Source: Nonomuraea basaltis (lineage in GTDB: Bacteria; Actinomycetota; Actinomycetes; Streptosporangiales; Streptosporangiaceae). Taken from it: a stretch of DNA of 61,603 bases. Each line of letters begins with the position of its first letter. The stretch's first letter is position 1. Below, one piece after another: positions 34,332 to 42,746 of the stretch. The position numbers were made by a program, and so were the translations under genes. Under the pieces are notes generated by a model that saw only the letters and a program-made list of their open reading frames with translations, was not told where the DNA came from and did not search any database. The DNA lies in NCBI RefSeq assembly GCF_005893125.1, contig NZ_VCJS01000062.1:1-61603 (forward strand), read 5' to 3'.

Positions 34332-34871
34332 GTGGATCAGCGCGGTCCTGACCAGTCGACCCTGCGGGCCGCCGTGGCGGATGCCCGCAGGGCGGAAGCT
34401 GAGTTCGACGACGCGTGCGCTTGGCTGGAGACGGCGAGTAAGGGCCCGATGGCTCCGCTCGCGGCTGAGGTTTGGGCGTTCGATGAGACCTTCGGGCATG
34501 TTCTGCTGGTGAAGCATCGATGGCGAGGATGGGTACCGCCTGGCGGAAGGGTCGAGCCGGGCGAGAGCCCACGGGAGGCGGCTCGTCGTGAACTGCTTGA
34601 GGAGACCGGCATTTCCGCCGATCTTCTGAAAGTTCCGGCAGCGGTGACGGTACGCTCCTACCGCCATGATTGGTCCGCCACGCTCGGCTTGTCTTACGGA
34701 ACCGTCTTGAACAGGTCGCCGCACCTGACCGAGGAGAGCAACCAGCCGGTGGCGTGGACCCCCCTCGAGCACGAGTGGGAGGGTGCCTTCCCCGAAGATC
34801 GGCCGAGGATCCGCAGGTACGCGAGACAGTTGTCCCAACGGGCAGGATCGGCGCGAAGTAATGGTCCTTGA
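34332..34871 (+). CDS. Nudix hydrolase
   Basis: A 179-residue protein with the complete Nudix box starting GGRVEPGESPREAARRE and ending LLEETGI, in a typical beta-strand context (HVLLVKHRWRGWVPPGG). It hydrolyses a nucleoside diphosphate linked to another group; the substrate is not predictable. GTG 34332 is the first in-frame start. It lies at the edge of the 7-deazaguanine gene cluster, convergent with its last gene, and might belong to the same accessory segment. Confidence 0.88.
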   Translation: MDQRGPDQSTLRAAVADARRAEAEFDDACAWLETASKGPMAPLAAEVWAFDETFGHVLLVKHRWRGWVPPGGRVEPGESPREAARRELLEETGISADLLKVPAAVTVRSYRHDWSATLGLSYGTVLNRSPHLTEESNQPVAWTPLEHEWEGAFPEDRPRIRRYARQLSQRAGSARSNGP

Positions 34872-34971
34872 AGGTCGGCGTTCGTTCGAGAGCACCGGGT
34901 GCAGGGAGAAGTGAATCCTCCCGAGGGCCAGAGGAGTTCTGCGACGTAGTCCCGCGCCCGACGGCTTGTTC

Positions 34972-35784
34972 TCAGGCTTGGGCGGTGACGACGAGCCAGC
35001 GCGTGGTGGTCTCTTGTGTCTTGTCGACCTGGTCGTAGGCCTTGTGCAGGATTTCTATGCGCTGGGTGTGGGTGAGCTGGCCGGGTGGCCGGGCGAAGAG
35101 CGGGATCGACAGCCAAGCACGTTTCTCGTCTACGGTGCCGATGCGCGTGACGATGTCCGAGGTGATGGTGCTGAACCCGGCTGCTGCCAGCTGTGCTTCG
35201 ACGATGGCGGGTGTCAGCGGTGGTCGGCGGCTCTCCTGGTGCGGCACGTAGCCGTAGTCGGCTACCGCGATGGCGATGATCAGGTCGTTGAGGGAGGCAG
35301 CGGTTCGAGATTCGCGGTTGGTGAGGCCGGCGAATCCGCCGCCGATGTTGAACACGAACCGTCCGCCCGGCCGGATCGTGCGTTTTACTGCGGTGAAGAC
35401 GGTGGGGGTGTCGGTCTTCCAGATCGCGGAGTTGCAGACCACGGCGTCGGCGGGCTCGGGGATGTGGTTGGCGATGTTTTCGGCTTTGGCGACGATCCAG
35501 GTGATCCGGGGATCGTCGCGAGTGCGCTGCCCTACCGTCTGCATGGCGGGAGCGCTGTCGAGGGATATCACGCGGCCGTGTGGTGGGAGGTGGTCCAGCA
35601 GGATGGCCGCGGTGACGCCTGTCCCACCGCACAGATCGATGACGAGCTGCTTGTCGGCTAGGTCGGCGCGAGAGGCCAGGTCCCGGCTGGCGTCGGCGTA
35701 GAACGGGTGTTCGCGGGTGAAGCGGTCATAGAGTTCGGCGTTTCGTTCGTCGTCCCAGCCGACGATCGCATCTGGGTGTTGCAT
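34972..35784 (-). CDS. class I SAM-dependent methyltransferase, last gene of the 7-deazaguanine cluster
   Basis: A 270-residue protein with SAM motif I VIDLCGGTGVTAA, motif II ISLDSAPAM, DDPRITWIVAKAENI and motif IV VVCNSAIWKT. It starts at ATG 35784 with GAGGGA upstream. It is 62 bases downstream of the DUF2797 gene on the same strand and so is probably cotranscribed with the deazaguanine genes. A role methylating a 7-deazapurine product is inference from position alone. Confidence 0.82.
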   Translation of the reverse strand: MQHPDAIVGWDDERNAELYDRFTREHPFYADASRDLASRADLADKQLVIDLCGGTGVTAAILLDHLPPHGRVISLDSAPAMQTVGQRTRDDPRITWIVAKAENIANHIPEPADAVVCNSAIWKTDTPTVFTAVKRTIRPGGRFVFNIGGGFAGLTNRESRTAASLNDLIIAIAVADYGYVPHQESRRPPLTPAIVEAQLAAAGFSTITSDIVTRIGTVDEKRAWLSIPLFARPPGQLTHTQRIEILHKAYDQVDKTQETTTRWLVVTAQA

Positions 35785-35846
35785 TGTTCCCTCGTCTTCG
35801 CAGGTCGCCATAGATGTTTGCTGTTGCCGGTGAGCTGCAGCTGCCC

Positions 35847-36770
35847 TCAGAAGAGTGATCCTTGGAGGCTCACCGGGGGAGAGGTGTAGTTCCCCGTCAG
35901 TACGCGATGGCCTTTGAGTGTGTTGAGGTCCAGGACGTAGTGGATGTCCTCGACGTTGGCTGACAGCCGGGCCAGGACGTGGGTCCCGGAGCAGGATTCG
36001 ATGCTGAATCCGTGCTCGTCGGTGCGCACGTCATGCGGGTAGATCGCACGTTCTTGCGGCCGTTGCGGGGTGCGGAGGGCATGACCCTCGGCCGGTGGTT
36101 TCCACGCCTCGCGTCTGGTGGGTACTCCCAGAGCGGTCAAGGTGGCGATCGCTTGGTCGACGAGCTCCTCGTGTGCGACATCAAGGTGGCCGTGGTCCAG
36201 AGAGACCAGGGCAGCGAGTTTCGCGGCGGCGCGGATCGCCTGGGTGAGGCCGAGTTCGCGGCTGAGGGCGTCCTCAAGATGGCGTATGGCACGGCCGTCC
36301 GGTGCTTGGGCGATGTACGTGGCGCGCATCGCCCCTTGCTCGTCCAGCCGTGACTTGCGGCGGGATGCCGCCGCCGTTCCGACTTTGCTGGCCGCGTTGG
36401 CGAAGGTGGCGATGTAGAGCCAGTGGGGTTGGGCCATGTAGGCCGTGAGTGCTGGTGAGGCGTGGCCGCTCGTGTGGAAATGGTGAGCGAAGCGAAACTC
36501 ATCCCGTTCATGGCAGGTTGCGCATTGGCCGCCACGTTCGGCGACGGCCTGCTGCGGGCACGGCCTCGGCTCAACGCGGAAGGTTTCGGTGAAGTCGTAC
36601 CGGCCGGTGCAGAACCGGGCCGGACCGACCACTTTCAGCCCGAGCCGCTGGCCTATCACCTCGACCTGGTCAAGGACCCCGGTCGTGGTGTCGGCCAGGA
36701 GCAGCGTGGGAATGCCAGTGGCCCAGGTGATGCCGTGCCACAGGTACTGCCTGCCGGTTACGAGCTCCAC
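35847..36770 (-). CDS. DUF2797 domain protein
   Basis: A 307-residue protein. The centre matches the DUF2797 pattern: a Cys cluster (Cys71, Cys83-x2-Cys86), the segment HWLYIATFANAASKVGT with a following RRKSRLDEQGA. The HWLYIA...KVG...R part looks like a reduced GIY-YIG-type core. GTG 36770 follows AAGGAGGGG and overlaps the upstream kinase gene by 13 bases. Biochemical function is not known. The Cys cluster suggests zinc and nucleic-acid binding (inference). Confidence 0.75.
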   Translation of the reverse strand: MELVTGRQYLWHGITWATGIPTLLLADTTTGVLDQVEVIGQRLGLKVVGPARFCTGRYDFTETFRVEPRPCPQQAVAERGGQCATCHERDEFRFAHHFHTSGHASPALTAYMAQPHWLYIATFANAASKVGTAAASRRKSRLDEQGAMRATYIAQAPDGRAIRHLEDALSRELGLTQAIRAAAKLAALVSLDHGHLDVAHEELVDQAIATLTALGVPTRREAWKPPAEGHALRTPQRPQERAIYPHDVRTDEHGFSIESCSGTHVLARLSANVEDIHYVLDLNTLKGHRVLTGNYTSPPVSLQGSLF

Positions 36771-37492
36771 GCAACCCCTCCTTCGTTGTCAGTCTTCGCC
36801 AGGTGTTCAGGGATCTGGATGTCGAGGCGATCGGACAGCAGCGTGAGCGTTTCGGCCAGCACGACTGCTGCGTCCTTGCTGGTGACATCGATGGACGCCC
36901 ATGTCGCGCCGGTCGCTTGCCGGCGTAGTTCCTCGGTCACTCGGGTTTGGTAGGAGATGAACGCCTCGCCCGTTGATCCCGTGCCCCCGGCTTCCAATGC
37001 GCTGAAACCGCCCTTACGTCGCAGGGCCTCCTCGGCGGTGACGTGGAGGAACAGGACAAGGTCAGGCGTGGTGAGGTGAGCGAATAGGTGGCGGGCCAGG
37101 TCGGCGGGGATGTTAGGGCAGACGGCGTAGCGGGCAAGGATCTTGTGGTGGGCGTTGTCGAGGATGACGTGCACTCCGGCTCGCAGTGCCGGCCTGATGA
37201 TCAGCTGATCCTGGAGGGTGTACCAGGCGGCGAGCGCGAACAGCCAGTAGTGGTTTCCGCAGGCGGCGCCCACACTCGGCTTGCGCCGGTAGACGACCGC
37301 GTTAACGCTGTCGACGTACTCCGATAGGTCTGCGCTCATCGCGACCTCGGTGGTGTGTTTGCCCACAAGGATCGCGCGGTTCTTGGAGTCCTTGAGTGCG
37401 GCGTGGAGAGAGGTGGCCAGCGTCGACTTCCCGGCGCCGTCGATGCCCGCCACCGTGATGAGCCTCCCGGGTGCCCCTGCCATGATGTTCAC
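36758..37492 (-). CDS. thymidylate kinase-like P-loop nucleotide kinase
   Basis: A 244-residue P-loop protein with Walker A GIDGAGKST (residues 16-24) in the position of dTMP kinases, and LVLFLHVTAEEALRRKGGF where the kinase lid region starts. The usual dTMP-kinase DRY motif is replaced by a segment LDNAHHKILARY, so the substrate is probably not plain dTMP. GTG 37492 overlaps the previous gene's stop in GTGA and has GGAGG upstream. In this cluster a deazapurine nucleoside or nucleotide is a reasonable substrate guess. Confidence 0.78.
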   Translation of the reverse strand: MNIMAGAPGRLITVAGIDGAGKSTLATSLHAALKDSKNRAILVGKHTTEVAMSADLSEYVDSVNAVVYRRKPSVGAACGNHYWLFALAAWYTLQDQLIIRPALRAGVHVILDNAHHKILARYAVCPNIPADLARHLFAHLTTPDLVLFLHVTAEEALRRKGGFSALEAGGTGSTGEAFISYQTRVTEELRRQATGATWASIDVTSKDAAVVLAETLTLLSDRLDIQIPEHLAKTDNEGGVAWSS

Positions 37493-38586
37493 GCGTTCGT
37501 TCCTCCGCTGGTCTGCGTCTTCGGGATGCTCCGCAACCGGAGCCGGATGATTTCGTGGATGCGGTCGAGTAGCTGAGCACGCCGTTCGACAACCGTTTCG
37601 AGCCGTTCGTTGGACAAGTCGGCCGCATAGGGCCGGGCCAGGTTGTTGGAGATGACGTGGAGGAACCCGAACTCGATGCCGGCCGCGTCGGCGGCGCGTC
37701 CCATGTGACCGATCTCGGGGTCGACGAATCGGTTTCCGCGCTGACGGGCCAGCCAGTTCCTGTCTTCGAACAGGATCGATGGCGATGTCACGTGGATGCC
37801 GGAGCGAATGTCCGGCTGACCGGCGGCGAGGTCGCCGAAGAAGTCCGGCCAGGTCACCCGCCCGTCGGACAGGACGCTGCTGTTGCCGGTGGCCAGGCAG
37901 GTGTTCGGGGCGATGTGCGGGTCGAGAGATCCGACCTTGCCCACGTAGACGACCCGGCGCGCCCCCAGCAAGGCCAGACGAGCCACGACCCGGTCGGCGA
38001 CATCGCCCCAGATGCTGTGCAGATAGCCCAGGTAGAGCACGCGCCGTCCCTCCACTTCGGCGCGCTGCCATGCGTAGCCAGGGCCGTGGGCCCAGGTCAT
38101 GCCCTTGGTGAACTGCCCGAGGCCCCAGCCGAGGACAATGAGATCGTCTGTGGATGGGTCGATGTCCAGCCGATCGACGGCCGCCTGACACGCCTGTTCG
38201 GAGGGGAGCTCATAGTCGACCTGGCCGCGGTAGCGTCCGACCATGTTCAGGTACGTCGCGATGATGAGCGCGTAGTGGTGGACGTAGTCCACGCCGGGGA
38301 AGCACTTGATGACCAGATCCTTGCCCTGGATCTCTGCGGTGGGGCGCTGCCAGTTGAACAGCTTGTCGTTCTTCTCATAGGCCGAGATCACGCAGCAGCG
38401 GTCGTAGTCGGCGACGACCCGGATGCGTGCCCAGTCGTAGTCCTGGATCAGGTGATGAACTTTGATCTTCAGGTAGCGGAACAGGCTCGAAACGCTCATG
38501 GTGTGCCGGTAGGGGTCGATGGGGGACGCCCCGAACAGGCCCAACTCCGTCGCGAACGCGTTGTCGGTGACCGGGGTGCTCGTCAT
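37489..38586 (-). CDS. nucleoside phosphorylase/nucleosidase-like protein
   Basis: A 365-residue protein. The C-terminal 190 residues resemble the PNP/MTAN superfamily: RRVVYVGKVGSLDPHI gives the glycine-rich strand, TWPDFF follows, and FVDPEIGHMGRAADAAGI plus FLHVISNNLA correspond to the purine-site Glu helix and the VISD-like strand. The first 150 residues are not recognised. ATG 38586 overlaps the TGA of the upstream gene (ATGA). A role cleaving or exchanging the base of a deazapurine nucleoside is inference. Confidence 0.65.
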   Translation of the reverse strand: MTSTPVTDNAFATELGLFGASPIDPYRHTMSVSSLFRYLKIKVHHLIQDYDWARIRVVADYDRCCVISAYEKNDKLFNWQRPTAEIQGKDLVIKCFPGVDYVHHYALIIATYLNMVGRYRGQVDYELPSEQACQAAVDRLDIDPSTDDLIVLGWGLGQFTKGMTWAHGPGYAWQRAEVEGRRVLYLGYLHSIWGDVADRVVARLALLGARRVVYVGKVGSLDPHIAPNTCLATGNSSVLSDGRVTWPDFFGDLAAGQPDIRSGIHVTSPSILFEDRNWLARQRGNRFVDPEIGHMGRAADAAGIEFGFLHVISNNLARPYAADLSNERLETVVERRAQLLDRIHEIIRLRLRSIPKTQTSGGTNA

Positions 38587-39398
38587 ACCGGCACCCGGAT
38601 TTCGATGGGGCAGTCGGCCGCGTACCGGACGGCTCTGATGTTGTCCCTGATCAGCGAGAACCGCTCCGGCTCGATTCGCTCCAATGTCTCGACACGCGGG
38701 GTCGGGATCTTCTCGTAGGGCCCGTCGGGCAGTATCCGAACGCCCATGGCACCGAGGAGAACCGGTGCGGCGGTGTCGACCGAGCTGATCCACTCGTGCT
38801 GGCGCTGATCGAAGAGCTCCAGATGGCCGATTCGGCCGAGGCCCAGGAGCCGATAGATCCGATCGGGATCGATCAACCCGCGGTCTTCGAGGTAGTCGGT
38901 CGCGACCACGCGATTCTTCGACAACTCCTTGCTCGGCTCTTTGCCGCGGGAGGCTGGAAACGCGATCGCGCCGACGTAGTCGCAGGTGGCGAAGTGGTCA
39001 TAGCAGCGGCGCCAGTCCTCATCGTTGGCGGCATGTACGACCGCGCACAGTCGGCACTCGTCGCTCATGTCGAGGATCTGCGCGGCCGCGATGTCGCTGG
39101 CGCGCATGGTGGCGCGAGCGTCATGGATGACGTCGGGAAGGATGATTTCTTCGGCGTTCACCGCCCGGGCGGCACGTACGAGTTCGCAGGGGCTGAGCGA
39201 TCGGCCAAGGTCGAAGACGCCGTTGTCGACGATGATCGTGGCGCCCAGCCTTGCCTCTTCGAGGAAGAACTCCTTGTAGGCCGGATCGAGAAGGACTCGC
39301 TGGGCCGCCACATGGTGGACCGTGGCAGGCATCTGGGCTGCGAAATCCCGCAGGTGGGCGGCGGGTGCGATGACCGAGACGTTGATGCTATTTGGCAC
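38583..39398 (-). CDS. tRNA-guanine transglycosylase/DpdA-like TIM-barrel protein
   Basis: A 271-residue protein. ATIIVDNGVFDLGRSLSP and AEEIILPDVIHD resemble the active-site strands of the transglycosylase-like DpdA family, with Asp58 and Asp89 as candidate catalytic residues. The C-terminal zinc site of canonical Tgt (CxCx2C...H) is not present, and the protein is shorter than bacterial Tgt. DpdA enzymes insert 7-deazaguanine bases into DNA. GTG 39398 overlaps queE by 11 bases. It lies in a 7-deazaguanine cluster, which fits the assignment, but the similarity is partial. Confidence 0.6.
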   Translation of the reverse strand: MPNSINVSVIAPAAHLRDFAAQMPATVHHVAAQRVLLDPAYKEFFLEEARLGATIIVDNGVFDLGRSLSPCELVRAARAVNAEEIILPDVIHDARATMRASDIAAAQILDMSDECRLCAVVHAANDEDWRRCYDHFATCDYVGAIAFPASRGKEPSKELSKNRVVATDYLEDRGLIDPDRIYRLLGLGRIGHLELFDQRQHEWISSVDTAAPVLLGAMGVRILPDGPYEKIPTPRVETLERIEPERFSLIRDNIRAVRYAADCPIEIRVPV

Positions 39399-40194
39399 GC
39401 TGGCCGCCCCAGATCAGAACATGCTCACGGGTGGTCAGGTTCCAGCCGTGTTCAAGGGCGGGGGCCGCGGCCATGCGCATCTGGTTCAGGACGCGCGTGG
39501 GGGTGGTGCCCTCTGGGCTCAGCCAGATCTCAGCGAGCCTGAACTCTGCCTGAAGTTGAGCGATCTCCATCAGGTCTTCGGGAATGCAGACGACGAACTT
39601 CCACCTGGCCCGGCCGCTTGCCTCGATCTCCATGATGGCCTCTGGTTTGATGCGCTTTTTTCGCGGCACCGCTGAGCTGGCGAGTTTTAGGCCGGCGTTG
39701 AAGGCCACGCCCGCGGAGGCCAACTCCGGACCCGGCTTGATGGTGGCGTTCGTCTCAATCTCCATGCGCCGGCCGGTCAGCGCGGCTTGGTGGGCGAGAT
39801 GGAGTACGGCGTCCTTATGCAGGAACGGTTCCCCGCCGGTGACGACGATCAGGTCGACCGGGGCGATGGACGGGGTGGCCATGGTGGGGTCGAGTTTGAT
39901 GAGTTCTTCCCAGATTTCTTGCGGCGTCAGATGCCGTACGTCCTTGGTGAGGTCGTACTTGGCGCTGTTCCAGGTGTACTCCGTGTCGCACAGCATCTGG
40001 CCCTGCGCCGAGCTGTTGCCCATGGTCGGCGCCTGGGTGTAGCCGCAGGTCAGATTGCAGCCCTGGAATCGTACGAAGAGAGCACGGCGGCCGAGATTCG
40101 CGCCCTCGCCCTGGAAGGAGTAGAACAACTCGGCGATCGGGACGTGCCGCTGTCCGGTCGGGCCGGCGATCGGCAGCATCAGGTTGGCGGACAT
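39388..40194 (-). CDS. queE: 7-carboxy-7-deazaguanine synthase QueE (radical SAM), atypical Cys motif
   Basis: A 268-residue protein with the QueE start AELFYSFQGEG, RFQGCNLTC, CDTEYTW and the SAM-binding VVTGGEPFLH. QueE converts 6-carboxytetrahydropterin to 7-carboxy-7-deazaguanine. Here the three cluster Cys are Cys46, Cys50 and Cys69 (C-x3-C-x18-C), because about 16 extra residues lie between the second and third Cys of the normal C-x3-C-x2-C. ATG 40194 has AGAGG upstream. It follows queD by 44 bases. Confidence 0.9.
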   Translation of the reverse strand: MSANLMLPIAGPTGQRHVPIAELFYSFQGEGANLGRRALFVRFQGCNLTCGYTQAPTMGNSSAQGQMLCDTEYTWNSAKYDLTKDVRHLTPQEIWEELIKLDPTMATPSIAPVDLIVVTGGEPFLHKDAVLHLAHQAALTGRRMEIETNATIKPGPELASAGVAFNAGLKLASSAVPRKKRIKPEAIMEIEASGRARWKFVVCIPEDLMEIAQLQAEFRLAEIWLSPEGTTPTRVLNQMRMAAAPALEHGWNLTTREHVLIWGGQRAK

Positions 40195-40238
40195 AGAAGG
40201 TCCTCTCAGGAAGATGGGGTACGGATCACGCGTCTGAG

Positions 40239-40631
40239 TCAGGTCCTTGCAGAATCAGGGCCGGGGACATATTCGGCCCAGGTGGCAGGGGTTTCACTCA
40301 CCCGGACCGCCTCGATGGCTGCGGTGGCGGGCAACGGGACGTTCTCGGCACACCACTTGAACAGGACTCGAGCGATGTTCTCGCTGGTCGGCTCGACGTC
40401 GATGGTTGCGTTGAGCACCTGGTGGTCGTAGCGCTCGGCTAGATGTCGCTTGACCGGATCGAGGTCGGCGAAGTCGGCGACGAAGCCGGGCTCGGACAGC
40501 TCGGTCGCGCTCAGCACCACCTCGACGGCATAGGAGTGGCCATGCAGACGGCCGCACTTGTGCCCCTCGGGCAAACCGCTCAACTGGTGAGCGGCTTCGA
40601 AGGTGAACCGCTTACCGATCCTGAAACTCAT
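40239..40631 (-). CDS. queD: 6-carboxytetrahydropterin synthase QueD
   Basis: A 130-residue PTPS-family enzyme: FTFEAAHQLSGLPEGHKC supplies one zinc His and LHGHSYAVEV the other two, with the catalytic Cys in HKCGRLHGH. It makes 6-carboxy-5,6,7,8-tetrahydropterin from dihydroneopterin triphosphate. ATG 40631 overlaps the folE TGA in ATGA, so the two are translationally coupled. Confidence 0.95.
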   Translation of the reverse strand: MSFRIGKRFTFEAAHQLSGLPEGHKCGRLHGHSYAVEVVLSATELSEPGFVADFADLDPVKRHLAERYDHQVLNATIDVEPTSENIARVLFKWCAENVPLPATAAIEAVRVSETPATWAEYVPGPDSART

Positions 40632-41254
40632 GCGCCTCTCCGCACCTGAGCTGCGGCGAGCTGTAGGAACTCGGCGCGGACGACGGGATCATCCCGGAGT
40701 TCGCCCCGGCATGCGATCGTGACCGTGTCGGCGCCCTGTGCGCGTACGCCACGTCGTGTCATGCACAGGTGCTCGGCCGCCAGGACGACGCCGACTCCAC
40801 GGCATTCCAGTCGGTCCTCCAGGAAACTCGCGATCTGCTGCCCGAGCTCCTCTTGAACCTGCAGCCGCGACGCGAACGCCTCCACGGTCCGCGCCAGCTT
40901 CGACAGACCGGCGATCCGCTGTCCAGGAAGCACCCCCACGTGAGCGACCCCGGAGAACGGAAGCAGATGGTGTGCACACAGCGAGGTGAACGGCACATCG
41001 CGGGCCAGCACCAGATCGTGCTGCCCTTCCCGGTTGGGGAAGGTGGTGAACTCCCATGCCGGACAGCTGAGCAATTCCGCCAGACCCGCCACCATCCGGG
41101 CCGGGGTCCGCACGGCGGCCTCGCTGTCATCGGACACGCCGATGGCCGTGAGGAGGGCGGTGGCGGCTCGTACGGCCGCTTCGAAATCGATGCCCGGTGA
41201 TCCCGGGAACAGGTCCGGGGACAGGCGGTTACTTTCGGCGTGTGCGATGAGCAC
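40628..41254 (-). CDS. folE: GTP cyclohydrolase I FolE
   Basis: A 208-residue type IA enzyme with zinc ligands in SLCAHHLLPFSG and EHLCMTRRGVRA, plus GLSKLARTVEAFASRLQVQE. It converts GTP to dihydroneopterin triphosphate, the first step to 7-deazaguanines. GTG 41254 follows AAGGAG; the long upstream extension is noise. Because it is coupled to queD and queE, it is probably the cluster's dedicated copy, not the housekeeping folate enzyme. Confidence 0.93.
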   Translation of the reverse strand: MLIAHAESNRLSPDLFPGSPGIDFEAAVRAATALLTAIGVSDDSEAAVRTPARMVAGLAELLSCPAWEFTTFPNREGQHDLVLARDVPFTSLCAHHLLPFSGVAHVGVLPGQRIAGLSKLARTVEAFASRLQVQEELGQQIASFLEDRLECRGVGVVLAAEHLCMTRRGVRAQGADTVTIACRGELRDDPVVRAEFLQLAAAQVRRGA

Positions 41255-41425
41255 CTGATCTCCTTCGATCGAAGTCCGAGCAAGCGCCCCAAGCCAACCG
41301 CGCGGCGAAAGACCAGGCCACGGCGTCAGCGACGCATCTATGAGGCACCTTTGCGGCATCACAGCCGCTGAGCGGGCACGTCCCGTACGCTTCCCTTGGA
41401 CGAACCCTGCGGGCGGAGGTGCACC

Positions 41426-42736
41426 TTGGCGGGCAAGCGGAAGCACCTTGCCGAGCGGAGAAAGGCGCTTGGATACAGCCAGGAGTTCCTCGCTGATCAG
41501 CTCGGCATCGACCGAACCACGGCAGGACGGTGGGAGCGAGGGGAGACCGAGCCCTGCCTGTACATCCGGCCCAAGCTCTGCCAACTGCTCCAGGTCACCG
41601 CAGACGAACTGGATGATCTGCTGACCATTCGCCACGAATCCGACGCGACTTCTCTCGCCTCTCCCTCGCCACCGGTCGTCACTGGCCGGATCGTGCCTGA
41701 ACCCGCGCCAACGGGTGAAATAGACGACATGTACCGTCGTGAACTCCTCCGCTTGATGAGCATCGCGGGCACGCTCATGGTGCTTCCCCAGCCGGCCTCC
41801 GCCCAGATCCAGGATTGGGCCGGCCAGTTCGACGAGGCCGACGACATCGAACAGCACGCGTTGCTCAGCGGCCATCTCTGGCAGGTCTTCGCCTTGTCCA
41901 AGTCGAAGCGCCTCGTCTACCCGCTGGTCCACGACCAGCTCAGGCTCCTGGTCAAGCAGATGGGCCAGGCCCGGTCAGCACGAGCGCGCCATCAGCTCTG
42001 CGTTCTGGCCTGTGATCTCTTCCAACTCGCTGGAGAAATCTGCTTCGACAGCGACCGCTACACCGACGCCACCTACTGCTACACCATGGCGGCGAACGCC
42101 GGCCGCGAAGCTCGCTGCCACGACCGGTGGGCCTGCGCCCTCACCCGCCAGGCATTCGTCAACATGTACGACCATGAATATCCCGAGGCCACCTCGGTCC
42201 TATCCGCGGCCGCCCGAATCGCCACACAGGGCGACAGCCAGCTCTCGACTCGGTGCTGGGTTGCCGCCGTACAGGCCGAGGCACACGCCCGTGAAGGCGA
42301 TAGGAAGGCATGCGAACGAGCCCTCGACACCGCCGACAAAGTCCTCGACCTCGCCGCCCCCGTCAGCCCCGGAGGTTGGCTTCGCTTCGACGGCTCCCGC
42401 TTGGCTGAGGAACGCGGCACCTGCTACCTCACCCTCGGCCAGACCGACCTGGCCGAGGCATCACTCAACGCGGCACTCACTCAGGCCACTTCGCTCCGGC
42501 GACGCGGCAGCCTCCTCACCGATCTGGCCGCCCTCGGTATCCAACGCCGCGACGTGGACCAGTTCCTGCACTACGCGGGCGACGCCATGGACCTGGCCGA
42601 GCAAACTCAATCCGCCGGCTACGTCGGCCGGAAGCTCCACGGCATCCAAAAGCAGCTCCAACCCCTCCTGGCGGACGATCGGGTGGTCCAGTTGAACGAC
42701 CGCATCGCCCACCTGTCGACCACCGCCCAACACTGA
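41426..42736 (+). CDS. XRE-family HTH regulator with TPR-like C-terminus
   Basis: A 436-residue protein. Residues about 5-55 form an XRE helix-turn-helix (ERRKALGYSQEFLADQLGID, then RTTAGRWERGETEP). A linker leads to a helical, TPR-like region from about 130. I chose TTG 41426 because GGAGG is six bases upstream; a longer frame exists but lacks such a site. It is divergent from folE over 171 bases and is the likely controller of the deazaguanine operon. This XRE-TPR type is frequent in actinobacterial genomes. Confidence 0.85.
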   Translation: MAGKRKHLAERRKALGYSQEFLADQLGIDRTTAGRWERGETEPCLYIRPKLCQLLQVTADELDDLLTIRHESDATSLASPSPPVVTGRIVPEPAPTGEIDDMYRRELLRLMSIAGTLMVLPQPASAQIQDWAGQFDEADDIEQHALLSGHLWQVFALSKSKRLVYPLVHDQLRLLVKQMGQARSARARHQLCVLACDLFQLAGEICFDSDRYTDATYCYTMAANAGREARCHDRWACALTRQAFVNMYDHEYPEATSVLSAAARIATQGDSQLSTRCWVAAVQAEAHAREGDRKACERALDTADKVLDLAAPVSPGGWLRFDGSRLAEERGTCYLTLGQTDLAEASLNAALTQATSLRRRGSLLTDLAALGIQRRDVDQFLHYAGDAMDLAEQTQSAGYVGRKLHGIQKQLQPLLADDRVVQLNDRIAHLSTTAQH

Positions 42737-42746
42737 GAGGACCACG

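Noticed and set aside
34972..41254. A queC gene within the deazaguanine cluster
   Set aside because: No frame shows the SGGxDS P-loop and C-terminal Cys cluster of QueC; every gene in the series has another assignment.
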